DNA of 64,000 nt from Geminocystis sp. NIES-3708 (GTDB taxonomy: Bacteria; Cyanobacteriota; Cyanobacteriia; Cyanobacteriales; Cyanobacteriaceae). A program made the translations under genes and the position numbers. The notes beneath the pieces were generated by a model. It saw only the letters and a list, made by a program, of their open reading frames with translations, made no database searches and was not told where the DNA came from. This document shows, in pieces, positions 18,410 to 27,875 of the stretch (the first letter of the stretch is position 1; each line of letters opens with the position of its first letter). The stretch lies in NCBI RefSeq assembly GCF_001548095.1, contig NZ_AP014815.1, positions 3,781,656 to 3,845,655 on the forward strand. The letters are read 5' to 3'.

Positions 18410-19405
18410 CTAATAATTTCTTGCTTTTAATAACATGGCATTGTCTAAAGCAATCTGACACTCAACAGATGCAAAAGCTTGGTTGTAACCAAAATTTAGA
18501 TGGGGATATTGAGGAATAAATTCTTCCGCACGACGTTTAGCAGTATCGATTCTCACAAAAATCTCTTGTGTTTTGGCTAATTTATCCATCAGCGCCAACG
18601 CAGAAGGGGTAAATATTCTAGGCACGGATGCTGATACAATTTTTGCTGGTAATTGTAAGTTTTTAATGTCAGTCTCAGTGATAATTCCCCCTTGAGGTTT
18701 ACCATGTTTATCTTTCCATGGTACAGAGATCGCCACATGAGTTGCATTATTTATTACTTCAGAAATGGATGTTGTGCAAATAACTTGAGTAGGGTTAATG
18801 CCTTTTATTTTTAAATAAAATAATTGTTGTTTTTTATCCATTAAAGATGGACTAAATATATAAGTTTTTAGATTATTTTTTAAACATTTATTAATAATTT
18901 CTTTACCTATATTACCAATACCAATAATAGCAATTTTATGAGATTTTTTAACCTGATCTAAGTTTAAATATTCAATCATATGTTGAGCAACATAAGGAGA
19001 ATTAATTCCGGGTAAATTCGTTACTAAAATATTTTGTTTGTTTGCCATATTGATATCTATAGATCTAGTGTCAACTCCTCGTCTAATAATCATTAATTTT
19101 TGATCTTTTCCTACCGCTTTTCTCCAATTAACTATTATCCGTGAAGGTACTGCATTACTACCTACAATTAAAATATCAGGTTTAAACTTAATTAAATAAT
19201 TGTTTAATTTTTCGATAGCGGGATCATTATCTTCATCAGGAATTTGATTAAGACCAATATTTGGTACATATAAAATAATTTCTTCTAAATTTTCTTGGTA
19301 AAAAACTTTTTCGTTAGATAAAATGAATTTATCCTCTATTAATTTGAAATTTAATTGATTTATAGTTGCGTCTGCAATAGGATGAGTAATAATAATTTTT
19401 CTCAT
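18410..19405 (-). CDS. 2-hydroxyacid dehydrogenase-like NAD-binding protein, atypical
   Basis: 331 residues. The Rossmann nucleotide motif is AIIGIGNIGKEI (~residues 158-169), and an upstream VTNLPGINSPYVAQHMIEYL segment corresponds to the domain hinge of D-2-hydroxyacid dehydrogenases. However, the usual catalytic Arg (A-R-G), Glu (D-V-F-x-x-E-P) and His blocks are not present; instead the region reads VSASVPRIFTPSALALMDKL. So it has the fold but probably a different or lost chemistry. The gene stands alone on the minus strand next to the IS graveyard, and its start ATG at 19405 fits the family N-terminus. Confidence 0.65.
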   Translation of the reverse strand: MRKIIITHPIADATINQLNFKLIEDKFILSNEKVFYQENLEEIILYVPNIGLNQIPDEDNDPAIEKLNNYLIKFKPDILIVGSNAVPSRIIVNWRKAVGKDQKLMIIRRGVDTRSIDINMANKQNILVTNLPGINSPYVAQHMIEYLNLDQVKKSHKIAIIGIGNIGKEIINKCLKNNLKTYIFSPSLMDKKQQLFYLKIKGINPTQVICTTSISEVINNATHVAISVPWKDKHGKPQGGIITETDIKNLQLPAKIVSASVPRIFTPSALALMDKLAKTQEIFVRIDTAKRRAEEFIPQYPHLNFGYNQAFASVECQIALDNAMLLKARNY

Positions 19406-19658
19406 AGGAATTTTTATTGAACAATATTATAATAATTTTAATTAATTAGAAGTTCTTTATAGTTAAAAATGTTTAAAAAAGACCTTAATCTTTTTGATAA
19501 TGACATAAAGATTTAATAAGTACATAAGTCTAATTTTGCATGAACAACAATAATTATAGAATTAAGTTGTAATCGGTAATTTGAAATACAATAATTAATT
19601 GCTTAATAAAAAGCCATACTTTACCATCAATATAAAAAACAGATTATAGGATCTAAAT

Positions 19659-20297
19659 ATGAGTTTGACAATTTATTTTTTGAGACATGGTGAAACAACT
19701 TCAAGTCTGAGTGGTGGCTACTGTGGAATACTTGATTTAGACTTGACACCTGAAGGCTATCTGATGGCAGAAGATTTTTGTCAAGCCTATAAAAATTTAC
19801 CTTGGCAGGGTATTTTTTCCAGTCCTTTATCTCGAACTATCGCTACGGCAACACCCATCGCTAAAACTCTAGGTATGGGAATTCAACAACGAGATGGATT
19901 AAGGGAAATTGCTTATGGTAATTGGGAAGGAAAAACTCCCCAACAAGTTAATGAAGAATATCATGACGAATATGTTCGTTGGTTAGCAGATCCCGGTTGG
20001 AATGCTCCCACTGGAGGCGAAAAAGGCATTGATATTGCTCGTCGTAGCAGTCAAGTTTTAGAAGAAATTGAAAATAATTATTCTTCAGGAAATGTTTTAA
20101 TTGTCTCTCATAAGGCTACTATTCGTATCATGCTTTGTTCTTTACTGGGCATTGATTTAGGACGTTATCGAGATCGGATTGCCATGGGGGTATCATCTGT
20201 AACAGTAGTCAAATTCACTGAAAGAGGTCCTCTTTTACAGATTTTAGGAGATCGATCTCATTTAAGACCAGAATTGAGAGCCAGACATGGAACTTAA
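19659..20297 (+). CDS. Histidine phosphatase superfamily protein (phosphoglycerate mutase-like)
   Basis: 212 residues. The catalytic histidine motif is FLRHGET (His10), the substrate arginine lies in SSPLSRTIATA, and the second histidine is in LIVSHKATIRIML. REIAYGNWEGKT provides the acid/base glutamate. This is the two-histidine phosphatase core; related cyanobacterial members are annotated as GpmB-like mutases or sugar-phosphate/alpha-ribazole phosphatases, and the sequence cannot decide between them. The true substrate is unknown. It is convergent with the nucleotidyltransferase gene at 20489. Confidence 0.88.
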   Translation: MSLTIYFLRHGETTSSLSGGYCGILDLDLTPEGYLMAEDFCQAYKNLPWQGIFSSPLSRTIATATPIAKTLGMGIQQRDGLREIAYGNWEGKTPQQVNEEYHDEYVRWLADPGWNAPTGGEKGIDIARRSSQVLEEIENNYSSGNVLIVSHKATIRIMLCSLLGIDLGRYRDRIAMGVSSVTVVKFTERGPLLQILGDRSHLRPELRARHGT

Positions 20298-20488
20298 GTT
20301 CACCTCAGTTCGACAGAAAAAAATAATAAAGACAAGTGGATAGGGAGAAAAATGCTTAATATTTGTGCATTTTTAAAATAATTTTATTGAACACAAATAA
20401 AACCAATTTAAGGGAAAAAATTATCAATTTTAACGACTATTGCCTATTAGTTATTTTCTGATTTCTTAGGCAAGTCTGTTGAAAAAAT

Positions 20489-23002
20489 TTAAACAATTTG
20501 TTGTGTCATAATAAATTCTTGCACTTTACTACGATAAATTTGTATATGTTCATCCACCCATTCCCTACTATCACTATTGGCATAAATATGAATTAAAGGT
20601 TCTCCCGCATCGGGTAGAATTAAAACCCAATTATCCGTATGAGGTTGAATTATTTTGACTCCATCAATTAATTCTAATTTTTCTTGAAACTCTGTTTCGA
20701 CTAAATAACGCATTAATGAACCTTTCACTTTAGAGGCACAACGTAAAGAAATAGATTTATGACACACAAGAGGTAACTCACTCCTGACTTGAGTAAGCGA
20801 TCGCTCTTGTACTTTAAGCATTTCAATTAATTTAGCAATAGTAAACATAGCATCAAAACCCGGATGAAGTTGAGGAAAAATAAAACCCATGTCACCACTA
20901 CCACCTAACACAACATTATGATTATGTTGTGTAGCTTCCATTATGGCAGTAGGATTAGCTTTCGTACGAATAACTCTTCCATCATGACGACGAGCGATTT
21001 GTTCTACGGCAGAAGATGTATTTACAGGAACTACAACAATTCCTCTCGGATGAGCCGTTAAAATAGTATTTACCATCAACGCTGTTAATTCTTCTCCTCG
21101 AATTTGAATCCCCGATTCATCCACTAAAATTAATAATTCTCCATTAGCGGATACTTGTACCCCAAAATTTGCTTTTAGAGCTTCTACAACATGACCTAAT
21201 TGAAATAAGAGATTTTCCCTTTCGGGGGTTGAAATTGCCCTTTGACGCAAACTAGCATTTAAAACCACCGCATCACAACCAAATCTAGCTAATAATTGCG
21301 GTAAAATTGCTCCTGACACAGAGTAAACATAATCAATGACAATTTTTGTATCACTGTTACTAATGGCATCGAGATTTAGATGTGCTTCAAAAGCATATCT
21401 ATAAGTGTCTAATACTTGAGCTGGATAAGACATATCACCAATATCAATGGCTTGTACTCTTCTTAAATCTTCTTTAAAATAAGCACCTTCGATTTTTTTC
21501 TCTTTCGCTTTCGAGATATTAATTCCATTGGTGTCAAAAAACTCAATTAAAATATAGTCATGACGGTCAGGGTGCAATCTTACATGAACACCACCAACTA
21601 CTCCTAAATGAGGTGTCATAGTTCTAGAAATAGGAATAGCAGTGGACTCTAAGTTTTGAATATCAATACCGACAGACATCAAACCCGCAATTAAAGAACG
21701 ACTCACCATGCGAGAAACACTACGCTGATCCCTAGAAACAACGACACAACTACGAGGTTTTAGAGTTGAACCATACGCCGCACCCAATTTAACCGCAAAT
21801 TCGGGGGTAATGTCAATATTTGCTAATCCTGTTACTCCTCGTTGTCCAAAAAGATTGCGATGAGCAATATTACCCCAAATCAAGTTCATATTTAAAATTG
21901 CCCCAGATTCGATACGCTTACTGGGCCAAATCCTAACACCTGTATTAATTTGAGCTTCTTCTCCAATATTACATAATTGACCGATTACTGCTCCTTCCAA
22001 AATTTGTGATCGTCGATCAATTCTCGTACCTCTAGCAATAACACAAGCAGAAAGGGATGCTTCTTCCCCCACAATAACGCCATTCCAAATAATTGGACGA
22101 TTCAACTCCGCATCATCGCTGATGGTGACATTATCACCGATAATTGTACCACCACGAATTTTTGCCCTAGCGCCAATACGGCAATGACTACCAATCAGGC
22201 AAGGACTTTCCACTACAGCTGTAGGATCGATATAAGTATTTTCTCCAATCCAAATACCTTCTGTCGTTTGTACGTAAGGAAAATTTAAACTAACTTTCCC
22301 ATCTAAAGCATCATAATGAGCTTCTCGATAGGTTTCTAAATTACCCACATCACACCAATAATCATCGGCAATATAACCATACATTGGCTCTTCTTGTTTC
22401 AGAAGCAAGGGAAATAAATCTTGAGAAAAATCAGCTTCTTCTTGTAAAGGTAAATATTCTAAAACTTCAGGCTCAAGAATATAAGTACCAGTATTGACGG
22501 TATCGGAAAAAATTTCACTGGTGGAGGGTTTTTCTAAAAATCTTTGTATTCTACCATCGGCATCAGTAATAACAACCCCAAATTCAATGGGATTAGGTAC
22601 TCTAGTTAAAATAAGAGTCGCTTTTGATTTTTTTTCTCGATGAAAAGCGATCGCTTCTCGTAAATTAAAATCAGTAATACTATCACCACTGATGACAACA
22701 AAAGTATCATCCAACATTTGTTCTACATTTTTGACACATCCTGCAGTACCAAGGGGTTGATCTTCTTCTACAGAATATTTCATTACTACGTCAAAATCTT
22801 TACCATCTTGAAAATAATCTCTAAAAACATCAGGTAAATAATGTAATGTGGCAATAATTTCCTGAATACCATGTCGTTTAAGCAAATTAACAATATGTTC
22901 TGCGATCGGTCTGTTTAAAACTGGTACCATCGGTTTAGGCAAATCGCAGGTTAGAGGGCGTAATCTCGTACCCGAACCACCAGCCATTAAAACAGCACGC
23001 AT
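20489..23002 (-). CDS. NDP-sugar pyrophosphorylase fused to phosphomannomutase-like domain (mannose-1-phosphate guanylyltransferase type)
   Basis: 837 residues. The N-terminal nucleotidyltransferase has the G-x-G-x-R-L-x-P signature (LMAGGSGTRLRPLTCDLPKP, residues ~6-25) and SGDSITDFNL metal-binding Asp. A left-handed beta-helix of hexapeptide repeats covers ~245-375. The C-terminal ~450 residues have the phosphoglucomutase/phosphomannomutase fold (VVSRDQRSVSRMVSRSL ... GGSGDMGFIFP). The catalytic TASHNP phosphoserine loop is replaced by GGVHVRLHPDRHD, so mutase activity is doubtful. The enzyme should make GDP-mannose or a related NDP-sugar for polysaccharide or glycan synthesis. It is transcribed alone, with AGGAGAAT before the start. 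Confidence 0.88.
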   Translation of the reverse strand: MRAVLMAGGSGTRLRPLTCDLPKPMVPVLNRPIAEHIVNLLKRHGIQEIIATLHYLPDVFRDYFQDGKDFDVVMKYSVEEDQPLGTAGCVKNVEQMLDDTFVVISGDSITDFNLREAIAFHREKKSKATLILTRVPNPIEFGVVITDADGRIQRFLEKPSTSEIFSDTVNTGTYILEPEVLEYLPLQEEADFSQDLFPLLLKQEEPMYGYIADDYWCDVGNLETYREAHYDALDGKVSLNFPYVQTTEGIWIGENTYIDPTAVVESPCLIGSHCRIGARAKIRGGTIIGDNVTISDDAELNRPIIWNGVIVGEEASLSACVIARGTRIDRRSQILEGAVIGQLCNIGEEAQINTGVRIWPSKRIESGAILNMNLIWGNIAHRNLFGQRGVTGLANIDITPEFAVKLGAAYGSTLKPRSCVVVSRDQRSVSRMVSRSLIAGLMSVGIDIQNLESTAIPISRTMTPHLGVVGGVHVRLHPDRHDYILIEFFDTNGINISKAKEKKIEGAYFKEDLRRVQAIDIGDMSYPAQVLDTYRYAFEAHLNLDAISNSDTKIVIDYVYSVSGAILPQLLARFGCDAVVLNASLRQRAISTPERENLLFQLGHVVEALKANFGVQVSANGELLILVDESGIQIRGEELTALMVNTILTAHPRGIVVVPVNTSSAVEQIARRHDGRVIRTKANPTAIMEATQHNHNVVLGGSGDMGFIFPQLHPGFDAMFTIAKLIEMLKVQERSLTQVRSELPLVCHKSISLRCASKVKGSLMRYLVETEFQEKLELIDGVKIIQPHTDNWVLILPDAGEPLIHIYANSDSREWVDEHIQIYRSKVQEFIMTQQIV

Positions 23003-23092
23003 AGGATTCTCCTTTTTAAAATTAATTTAGGAATTTAGGTGACAAGTAATGAATGTATTGAAATCTGATTGTTAATTATTAATCGTTAATTA

Positions 23093-24388
23093 TTAAATCC
23101 CTAGTCTTTGATAGATTGTATCAAGATTTTTTAAGTGTTGTTGAGGATCAAAACAAGTGTCAATCTCTGAATCGGATAATAATTGTTTAACTTCGCTGTT
23201 ATTTTCAATTAAGTTACGGAAATTACCATCTTGAGTATTCCATGCTTGATGAGCACAACCTTGAACCAGTTTATAGGCATCTTCTCGACTCATACCCTTA
23301 GCAACTAAAGCCAGTAACACTTTTTGACTGAAAATGACACCGCCATAAACGTTCATATTTCTCGCCATATTATCAGGATATACCAATAAATTTTGAATCA
23401 AATTAGTGGTTTCTCGTAACATAAAATGAATCAAAATACAAGTATCAGGCAAAATCACTCGTTCGACGGAACTATGGGAAATATCTCTTTCATGCCATAA
23501 AGCCACATTTTCCAAAGCCGCAACGGCATTTCCTCTGATAATTCTTGCCATACCCGTTATACGTTCACTACGGATAGGATTACGTTTATGGGGCATTGCT
23601 GATGAGCCTTTTTGTCCTTTAGAAAAATACTCTTCCACTTCTAATACATCAGTTCTTTGAAGGTTACGAATTTCTACGGAAAATCTTTCTAGGGATGCCG
23701 CTACAAGGGCAATTTGTTGGACAAATTCTGCATGACGATCTCTTGAAATAACTTGAGTGGAAGCCGTATCCGGTTCTAATCCTAGCAAGTTACAAGCAAT
23801 AGCTTCAATGCGAGGATCAATATTAGCATAAGTTCCCACTGCACCCGAAATTTTACCCACAGAAATATCTTGACGTAACTTTACTAAACGATCACGATTA
23901 CGACGCATTTCTGCCAACCAACCTGCCAGTTTAAAACCGAAGGTAATAGGTTCGGCGTGGATACCGTGCGATCGCCCTACCATAAAAGTATAACGGTGTT
24001 GTTGAGCCTGATAACGAATAGCTTGAATAGTTTCTTCCACAGATTCAAGAATGAGGTTTAAACTAGCCACCATCTGTAATGCTAAAGCAGTATCAAGCAT
24101 ATCAGAGCTAGTCATACCGAGATGGATATATCTTCCTGCATCTCCTACATATTCATTGACATTAGTTAAAAAAGCAATCACATCGTGACGAACTTCCGCT
24201 TCAATTTCTAAAACTCTTTCTACATCAAAATTAGCCTTCGTCTTAATTTCTTCTACGGCTTCTCTAGGAATATTACCAACTTCCGCTTGAGCTTCACAAA
24301 CGGCAATTTCTACCTGTAACCATGTTTTTAAACGATATTCGTCAGTCCAGATTCCGCCCATTTCGGGCAAGGTATAGCGTTCAATCAC
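23093..24388 (-). CDS. purB: Adenylosuccinate lyase
   Basis: 431 residues, standard length. It contains the lyase superfamily signature GSSAMPHKRNPIRSE (~residue 265) with the mobile catalytic serine, the TSSDMLDTALALQM block, and the general acid/base His in GRSHGIHAEPITFG. It acts twice in purine synthesis, cleaving SAICAR and adenylosuccinate to release fumarate, and is a cytosolic tetramer. Start ATG at 24388 gives the conserved MIERYTLPEMGGIWTDEYRL. It is the first gene of its unit; an inverted repeat TACAT-TACT-ATGTA lies about 100 nt upstream (24488-24501). Confidence 0.97.
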   Translation of the reverse strand: MIERYTLPEMGGIWTDEYRLKTWLQVEIAVCEAQAEVGNIPREAVEEIKTKANFDVERVLEIEAEVRHDVIAFLTNVNEYVGDAGRYIHLGMTSSDMLDTALALQMVASLNLILESVEETIQAIRYQAQQHRYTFMVGRSHGIHAEPITFGFKLAGWLAEMRRNRDRLVKLRQDISVGKISGAVGTYANIDPRIEAIACNLLGLEPDTASTQVISRDRHAEFVQQIALVAASLERFSVEIRNLQRTDVLEVEEYFSKGQKGSSAMPHKRNPIRSERITGMARIIRGNAVAALENVALWHERDISHSSVERVILPDTCILIHFMLRETTNLIQNLLVYPDNMARNMNVYGGVIFSQKVLLALVAKGMSREDAYKLVQGCAHQAWNTQDGNFRNLIENNSEVKQLLSDSEIDTCFDPQQHLKNLDTIYQRLGI

Positions 24389-24530
24389 TGCAATTTTTAC
24401 TTTTTCGTAAATACAACTGGTATATTTTACCTTAATATGGAATCTAAATTAAGGTTTAGTCCATAAGAGTAAAATTTTGAGATAATGTACATTACTATGT
24501 AACGAAAATAAATTTATTAAGGATAAACTA

Positions 24531-24814
24531 ATATTTAGTTACGAAATCACATCCTCAACGGAAGCCAGAAATCGATTGTTTCAACTGTTAGATAAAGTTG
24601 TTGAGAATCGTGAAATATTAATTATTAATGATCGGCATGAGCAAAATGTAGCTTTAATTACGGAGTCTGATTTGCTTAGTTTAGTAAAAATAGTTTATAC
24701 ATAAGATCTCCTAATAATGCTCGTAATTTATTCGATGCTATAGAAGAATCTACCACAGGAAAAATCAAACCACAATCAATAGAGGATTTAAAAAGAGAGT
24801 TAGCGATTGAGTAA
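24531..24814 (+). pseudogene. yefM: Decayed YefM/Phd-type antitoxin
   Basis: The reading frame SYEITSSTEARNRLFQLLDK followed by VVENREILIINDR is a YefM/Phd antitoxin N-terminus. AAGGA at 24518-24522 lies at the right distance from position 24531, but the codon there is ATA, not ATG, so the start appears mutated. The frame stops at TAA after VKIVYT, and the normal C-terminus continues in another frame as SPNNARNLFDAIEESTTGKI ... IEDLKRELAIE to TAA 24812-24814. There is thus a lost start plus one frameshift. The antitoxin would have repressed its own promoter and neutralised YoeB. Confidence 0.8.
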
Positions 24815-25132
24815 GAGAAAGAAAAAAAATAAGTCTTCACCCCAAGTAGAAACAGAACAATCTTTTATACAAATTACGGAGTTTAATAGTCAATTTAAAA
24901 GTGATTTAAAATGGTGTTTAAAAAATGATAAAAAAATCCGAAATAAAGATTAGATTTAGTAGCTGAAGTAACGAAAAATTGATTTAAAACTTTAGGAAAA
25001 CCAGAATTTTTAAAGTATATAGATAGCAATATTTGGTCGAGAATAATTAATTTAGAACATCGTTTAATTTATCACATTACTAAAACTAAAATTGATTTTT
25101 TAACCTGTCGTTTTCATTATGATTTTATCTAA
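24807..25132 (+). pseudogene. yoeB: Decayed YoeB-type mRNA-interferase toxin
   Basis: From TTG at 24807, overlapping the antitoxin end as is usual, the frame gives ITEFNSQFKSDLKWCLKNDK and stops at RNKD. The rest resumes in another frame as LDLVAEVTKN, then TGA where family members have the Pro of N-P-F/Y, then LGKPEFLKYIDSNIWSRIIN and LEHRLIYHITKTKIDFLTCR-FHYDFI, ending at TAA 25130-25132. The conserved E-H-R-L-I/V-Y and C-R-x-H-Y elements of YoeB are intact in the remnant. One frameshift and one stop make the toxin non-functional, consistent with antitoxin loss being tolerated. Confidence 0.82.
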
Positions 25133-25178
25133 AAAAATGTTGGGTTATATTAGTTTTTTCAACCCAACTTACTTTTCC

Positions 25179-26120
25179 TTATACTGTAATTGCTTTTTTT
25201 TGAGAAACTTTACGCCACCAACCAAGTAAAGTACTAGCAATAAAAATACTTGAATATGCACCACAAACAAAACCGACAATTAATGCTAAGGCAAAATATT
25301 TAAGAGTTTCACCACCAAATAAAAAAATTGCAACCACGGGTAAAAGAGTAGTTAAGCTGGTATTTATCGAACGGGTTAAGGTTTGTAATACTGCTTGATC
25401 TACAATTTCATTTATATTGTCGGTTTCTTCTTCTTTACCAATTTCTCGGATACGATCATAAATTACAACGGTATCATTAACGGAAAACCCTGTAATAGTT
25501 AATAAAGCGACAAGAAAAAGAGTATCGACTTCGACACCACCCAATAAGCCTAAAATGGCAAAAACTCCTGTAGTTACTAAAACGTCATGGAATAAAGCGA
25601 TAATAGCAAAAATAGCGTAATCAGTTTTAAATCGAAAACTTAAATAGACGATAATTCCTGCAAAAGAGACTATTAACGCTAAAAGTCCAGAAATAAATAA
25701 TTCTTTCCCGATAGTAGGTCCTACAGTGTCAATTTGAATCGTTTTTTCATCAAATATGCCAATTTTTTCTTTTAATATTTGCTGTAATTTTGTTCTCTCA
25801 TCTACATCTAAAGTTTTTGTACGGATAGAAATACCATGTTGATCTTCACCTACAATTTGAATACTACTATTATTCCCTAAATTTTCAGAATCTAAAACCT
25901 CTCTAACTTCATTTACCGTCAAAGGGTTATCGCAGTTATTAGGGACGGTACAATCTAATTCAAGTTGTAACCTTGTTCCTCCCGCAAAATCGAGACTAGG
26001 ACGTAAAATAGTACCAGTGGAAGTATAAGAAACAATCATCGCAATAACACTTCCAACGCATAGAATAGCGGAGATACTCCACCATATTTTTTGCCATTTA
26101 ACAACGCTAAATTTAATCAT
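25179..26120 (-). CDS. secF: Protein-export membrane protein SecF
   Basis: 313 residues. A first transmembrane helix at ~15-33 is followed by a periplasmic domain with [12 protein letters not shown], then five helices from ~135 on carrying [40 protein letters not shown] and the conserved [13 protein letters not shown] motif. SecDF uses the proton gradient to complete export through SecYEG. The partner secD lies upstream on the same strand, but a 260-nt gap with a dispersed repeat separates the two, so co-transcription is likely but not tight. Confidence 0.97.
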   Translation of the reverse strand: MIKFSVVKWQKIWWSISAILCVGSVIAMIVSYTSTGTILRPSLDFAGGTRLQLELDCTVPNNCDNPLTVNEVREVLDSENLGNNSSIQIVGEDQHGISIRTKTLDVDERTKLQQILKEKIGIFDEKTIQIDTVGPTIGKELFISGLLALIVSFAGIIVYLSFRFKTDYAIFAIIALFHDVLVTTGVFAILGLLGGVEVDTLFLVALLTITGFSVNDTVVIYDRIREIGKEEETDNINEIVDQAVLQTLTRSINTSLTTLLPVVAIFLFGGETLKYFALALIVGFVCGAYSSIFIASTLLGWWRKVSQKKAITV

Positions 26121-26195
26121 AAAAAATAATGAGTAATGAGGGATTTAGTCCTAAATTGCTAATTCTGGGGATTTTTTTATTTTCCCCTAAACTTA

Positions 26196-26340
26196 CCTGA
26201 TTTCGATGTAAGAAACCTTTTAAAATAATGGTTTAAGACTGATGACATATCAAGCCTTATGATCCGAAAAGAATTAAATTTAGTCAATAATTCTCGAAAA
26301 TCAATTGAAACAATGTTTAAGTCAATTTTCTTCTATTCTC
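26196..26340. repeat. Copy A of a ~145-bp dispersed intergenic repeat
   Basis: This stretch between secD and secF matches 33988-34131 along its length: TTCGATGTAA...AAACCTT, GTTTAAGA-TGATGACA, AAAAGAAT-AAATTT and a 24-nt identical block at the right end (26312-26335 with 34105-34128). It carries no open frame. Both copies lie upstream of minus-strand genes. It could be a miniature mobile element or a shared regulatory/RNA element. Confidence 0.7.
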
Positions 26341-26380
26341 ATATTCATCGATAATTTTATAAATATAAATTAAATATAAG

Positions 26381-27793
26381 TTAATTATTGACGGGTTTAA
26401 TATTAGGGCAGAATAATTCTGGGCGTTGGCGTATAGTGGGAAAACCTAGCACCGTAATTAACAGAAAAGTACGAGTACAAGTTAATGCTGTAAACATACT
26501 AATGACAACACCAATACCTAAAGTTAAAGCGAAACCTTTGACTAAACCTGAACCTAACCAGAAAAGTGCGACACAAGCTATTAAAGTGGTAACGTTACCA
26601 TCTAAAATACTGGAAAATGCCCGATAAAATCCTGATTCTACTGATCGATATAGGGTTTTTCCGTCTCTTAATTCTTCTCTAGTACGCTCAAAAATTAATA
26701 CATTAGCATCAACTGCCATACCGATACTGAGGAGAAAACCTGCAATACCGGGTAAAGTTAAAGTGACTCCTGCTAAGGAAAAACAAGCTAAATTAAGTAC
26801 AGCATAAATAATTAGAGCAAAATCGGCAATAACCCCGGGTAGGCGATAATAAACCGCCATAAAAACCAAAACTAATGCTAAACCTGATAAACCAGCAATA
26901 ATGCTTCGACGAATACTATCTTGTCCTAAAGTTGCACCAACGGTACGATTTTCAACAATTTTTACGGGTAAAGGTAATGCACCACCTTCTAACTGTAAGG
27001 CTAATTCCTTAGCTTGTTCGAGGGTAAAGCCACCACCACCAGAGATAGTTGCTCTACCGCCCATAATACCTGTAGTTGCATATTCCGCACTAACACCAGG
27101 GGAGCTAATGAGTTTATTATCAAGAAAAATTCCTAAAGTGCGTCCTGTACCTGCTATGCTTTTAGTCAATTCGGCAAATAATTTACCCCCTTCATCATTA
27201 AATTCTAAGGCTACCTCCCAATCTTTTCCTTGTTGACTGGGTTGATAACTTGCACCTTTAAGTTTTTCACCATTTAGTTCGCTTTTGTCAAATAACTTTT
27301 CAGATACCTTTGCTAATTCTTGTTTTATAGTTTCGATTTTTGCTTCTTGGGCTTTTAATTCTTCTCCTTTTAATGATTGAGATTGAAAAATTAATTCTCC
27401 TAATTCTTGCTGTTTAACTTGATATTGAGCTTGAATTTCGGGGTTATCCGTTTCGGTTCTGAAGTCTAATTGTGCTGTTCCACCTAATACTCTTTCTGCT
27501 TCTTGAGGATCATTGACACCGGGTAATTGTACTAAAATGCGATCGCTTCCTACACTTTGCACAACGGCTTCTGACACCCCTAAACCATTAACTCGATTAT
27601 CAATAACTGTGCGTACGCCTTCTAGTTTTTCTGGAGTAATCTCCGCTACTTCTGGAGTAGTTTGTAATTGAATTGTTAGTTGAGATCCACCTCTTAAATC
27701 TAACCCTAATTGTAAAGGTAAATTGACTAAAGTGAAGATAGATGTGGCAACTAAGACAATAATTAAGATAATAAATACTCTTTGTCTTTCCAT
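26381..27793 (-). CDS. secD: Protein translocase subunit SecD
   Basis: 470 residues. An N-terminal helix (~6-26) is followed by [16 protein letters not shown] (the DLRGG motif) and a periplasmic P1 region (~40-290) with [22 protein letters not shown] and the segment [20 protein letters not shown]. The C-terminal bundle contains [20 protein letters not shown], which includes the conserved [13 protein letters not shown] motif. It pairs with SecF. The start at 27793 (MERQRVF) is preceded by no strong Shine-Dalgarno. The gene lies downstream of pdhB on the same strand with an 82-nt gap. Confidence 0.97.
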   Translation of the reverse strand: MERQRVFIILIIVLVATSIFTLVNLPLQLGLDLRGGSQLTIQLQTTPEVAEITPEKLEGVRTVIDNRVNGLGVSEAVVQSVGSDRILVQLPGVNDPQEAERVLGGTAQLDFRTETDNPEIQAQYQVKQQELGELIFQSQSLKGEELKAQEAKIETIKQELAKVSEKLFDKSELNGEKLKGASYQPSQQGKDWEVALEFNDEGGKLFAELTKSIAGTGRTLGIFLDNKLISSPGVSAEYATTGIMGGRATISGGGGFTLEQAKELALQLEGGALPLPVKIVENRTVGATLGQDSIRRSIIAGLSGLALVLVFMAVYYRLPGVIADFALIIYAVLNLACFSLAGVTLTLPGIAGFLLSIGMAVDANVLIFERTREELRDGKTLYRSVESGFYRAFSSILDGNVTTLIACVALFWLGSGLVKGFALTLGIGVVISMFTALTCTRTFLLITVLGFPTIRQRPELFCPNIKPVNN

Positions 27794-27845
27794 TAATAAT
27801 TAGTTTTTAATAAATATGAAATAAAATTTAAAATATGTATTTTTG

Positions 27846-27872
27846 TTAATTGTTCATTGTTAATTGTTTATT
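27846..27872. repeat. Heptad repeat TTAATTG TTCATTG TTAATTG TTTATTT
   Basis: Three to four tandem 7-mers fill the pdhB-secD gap just after the pdhB stop. Same family as the repeats at 49362, 62116, 54583 and other loci in the window. Confidence 0.6.
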
Positions 27873-27875
27873 TGA

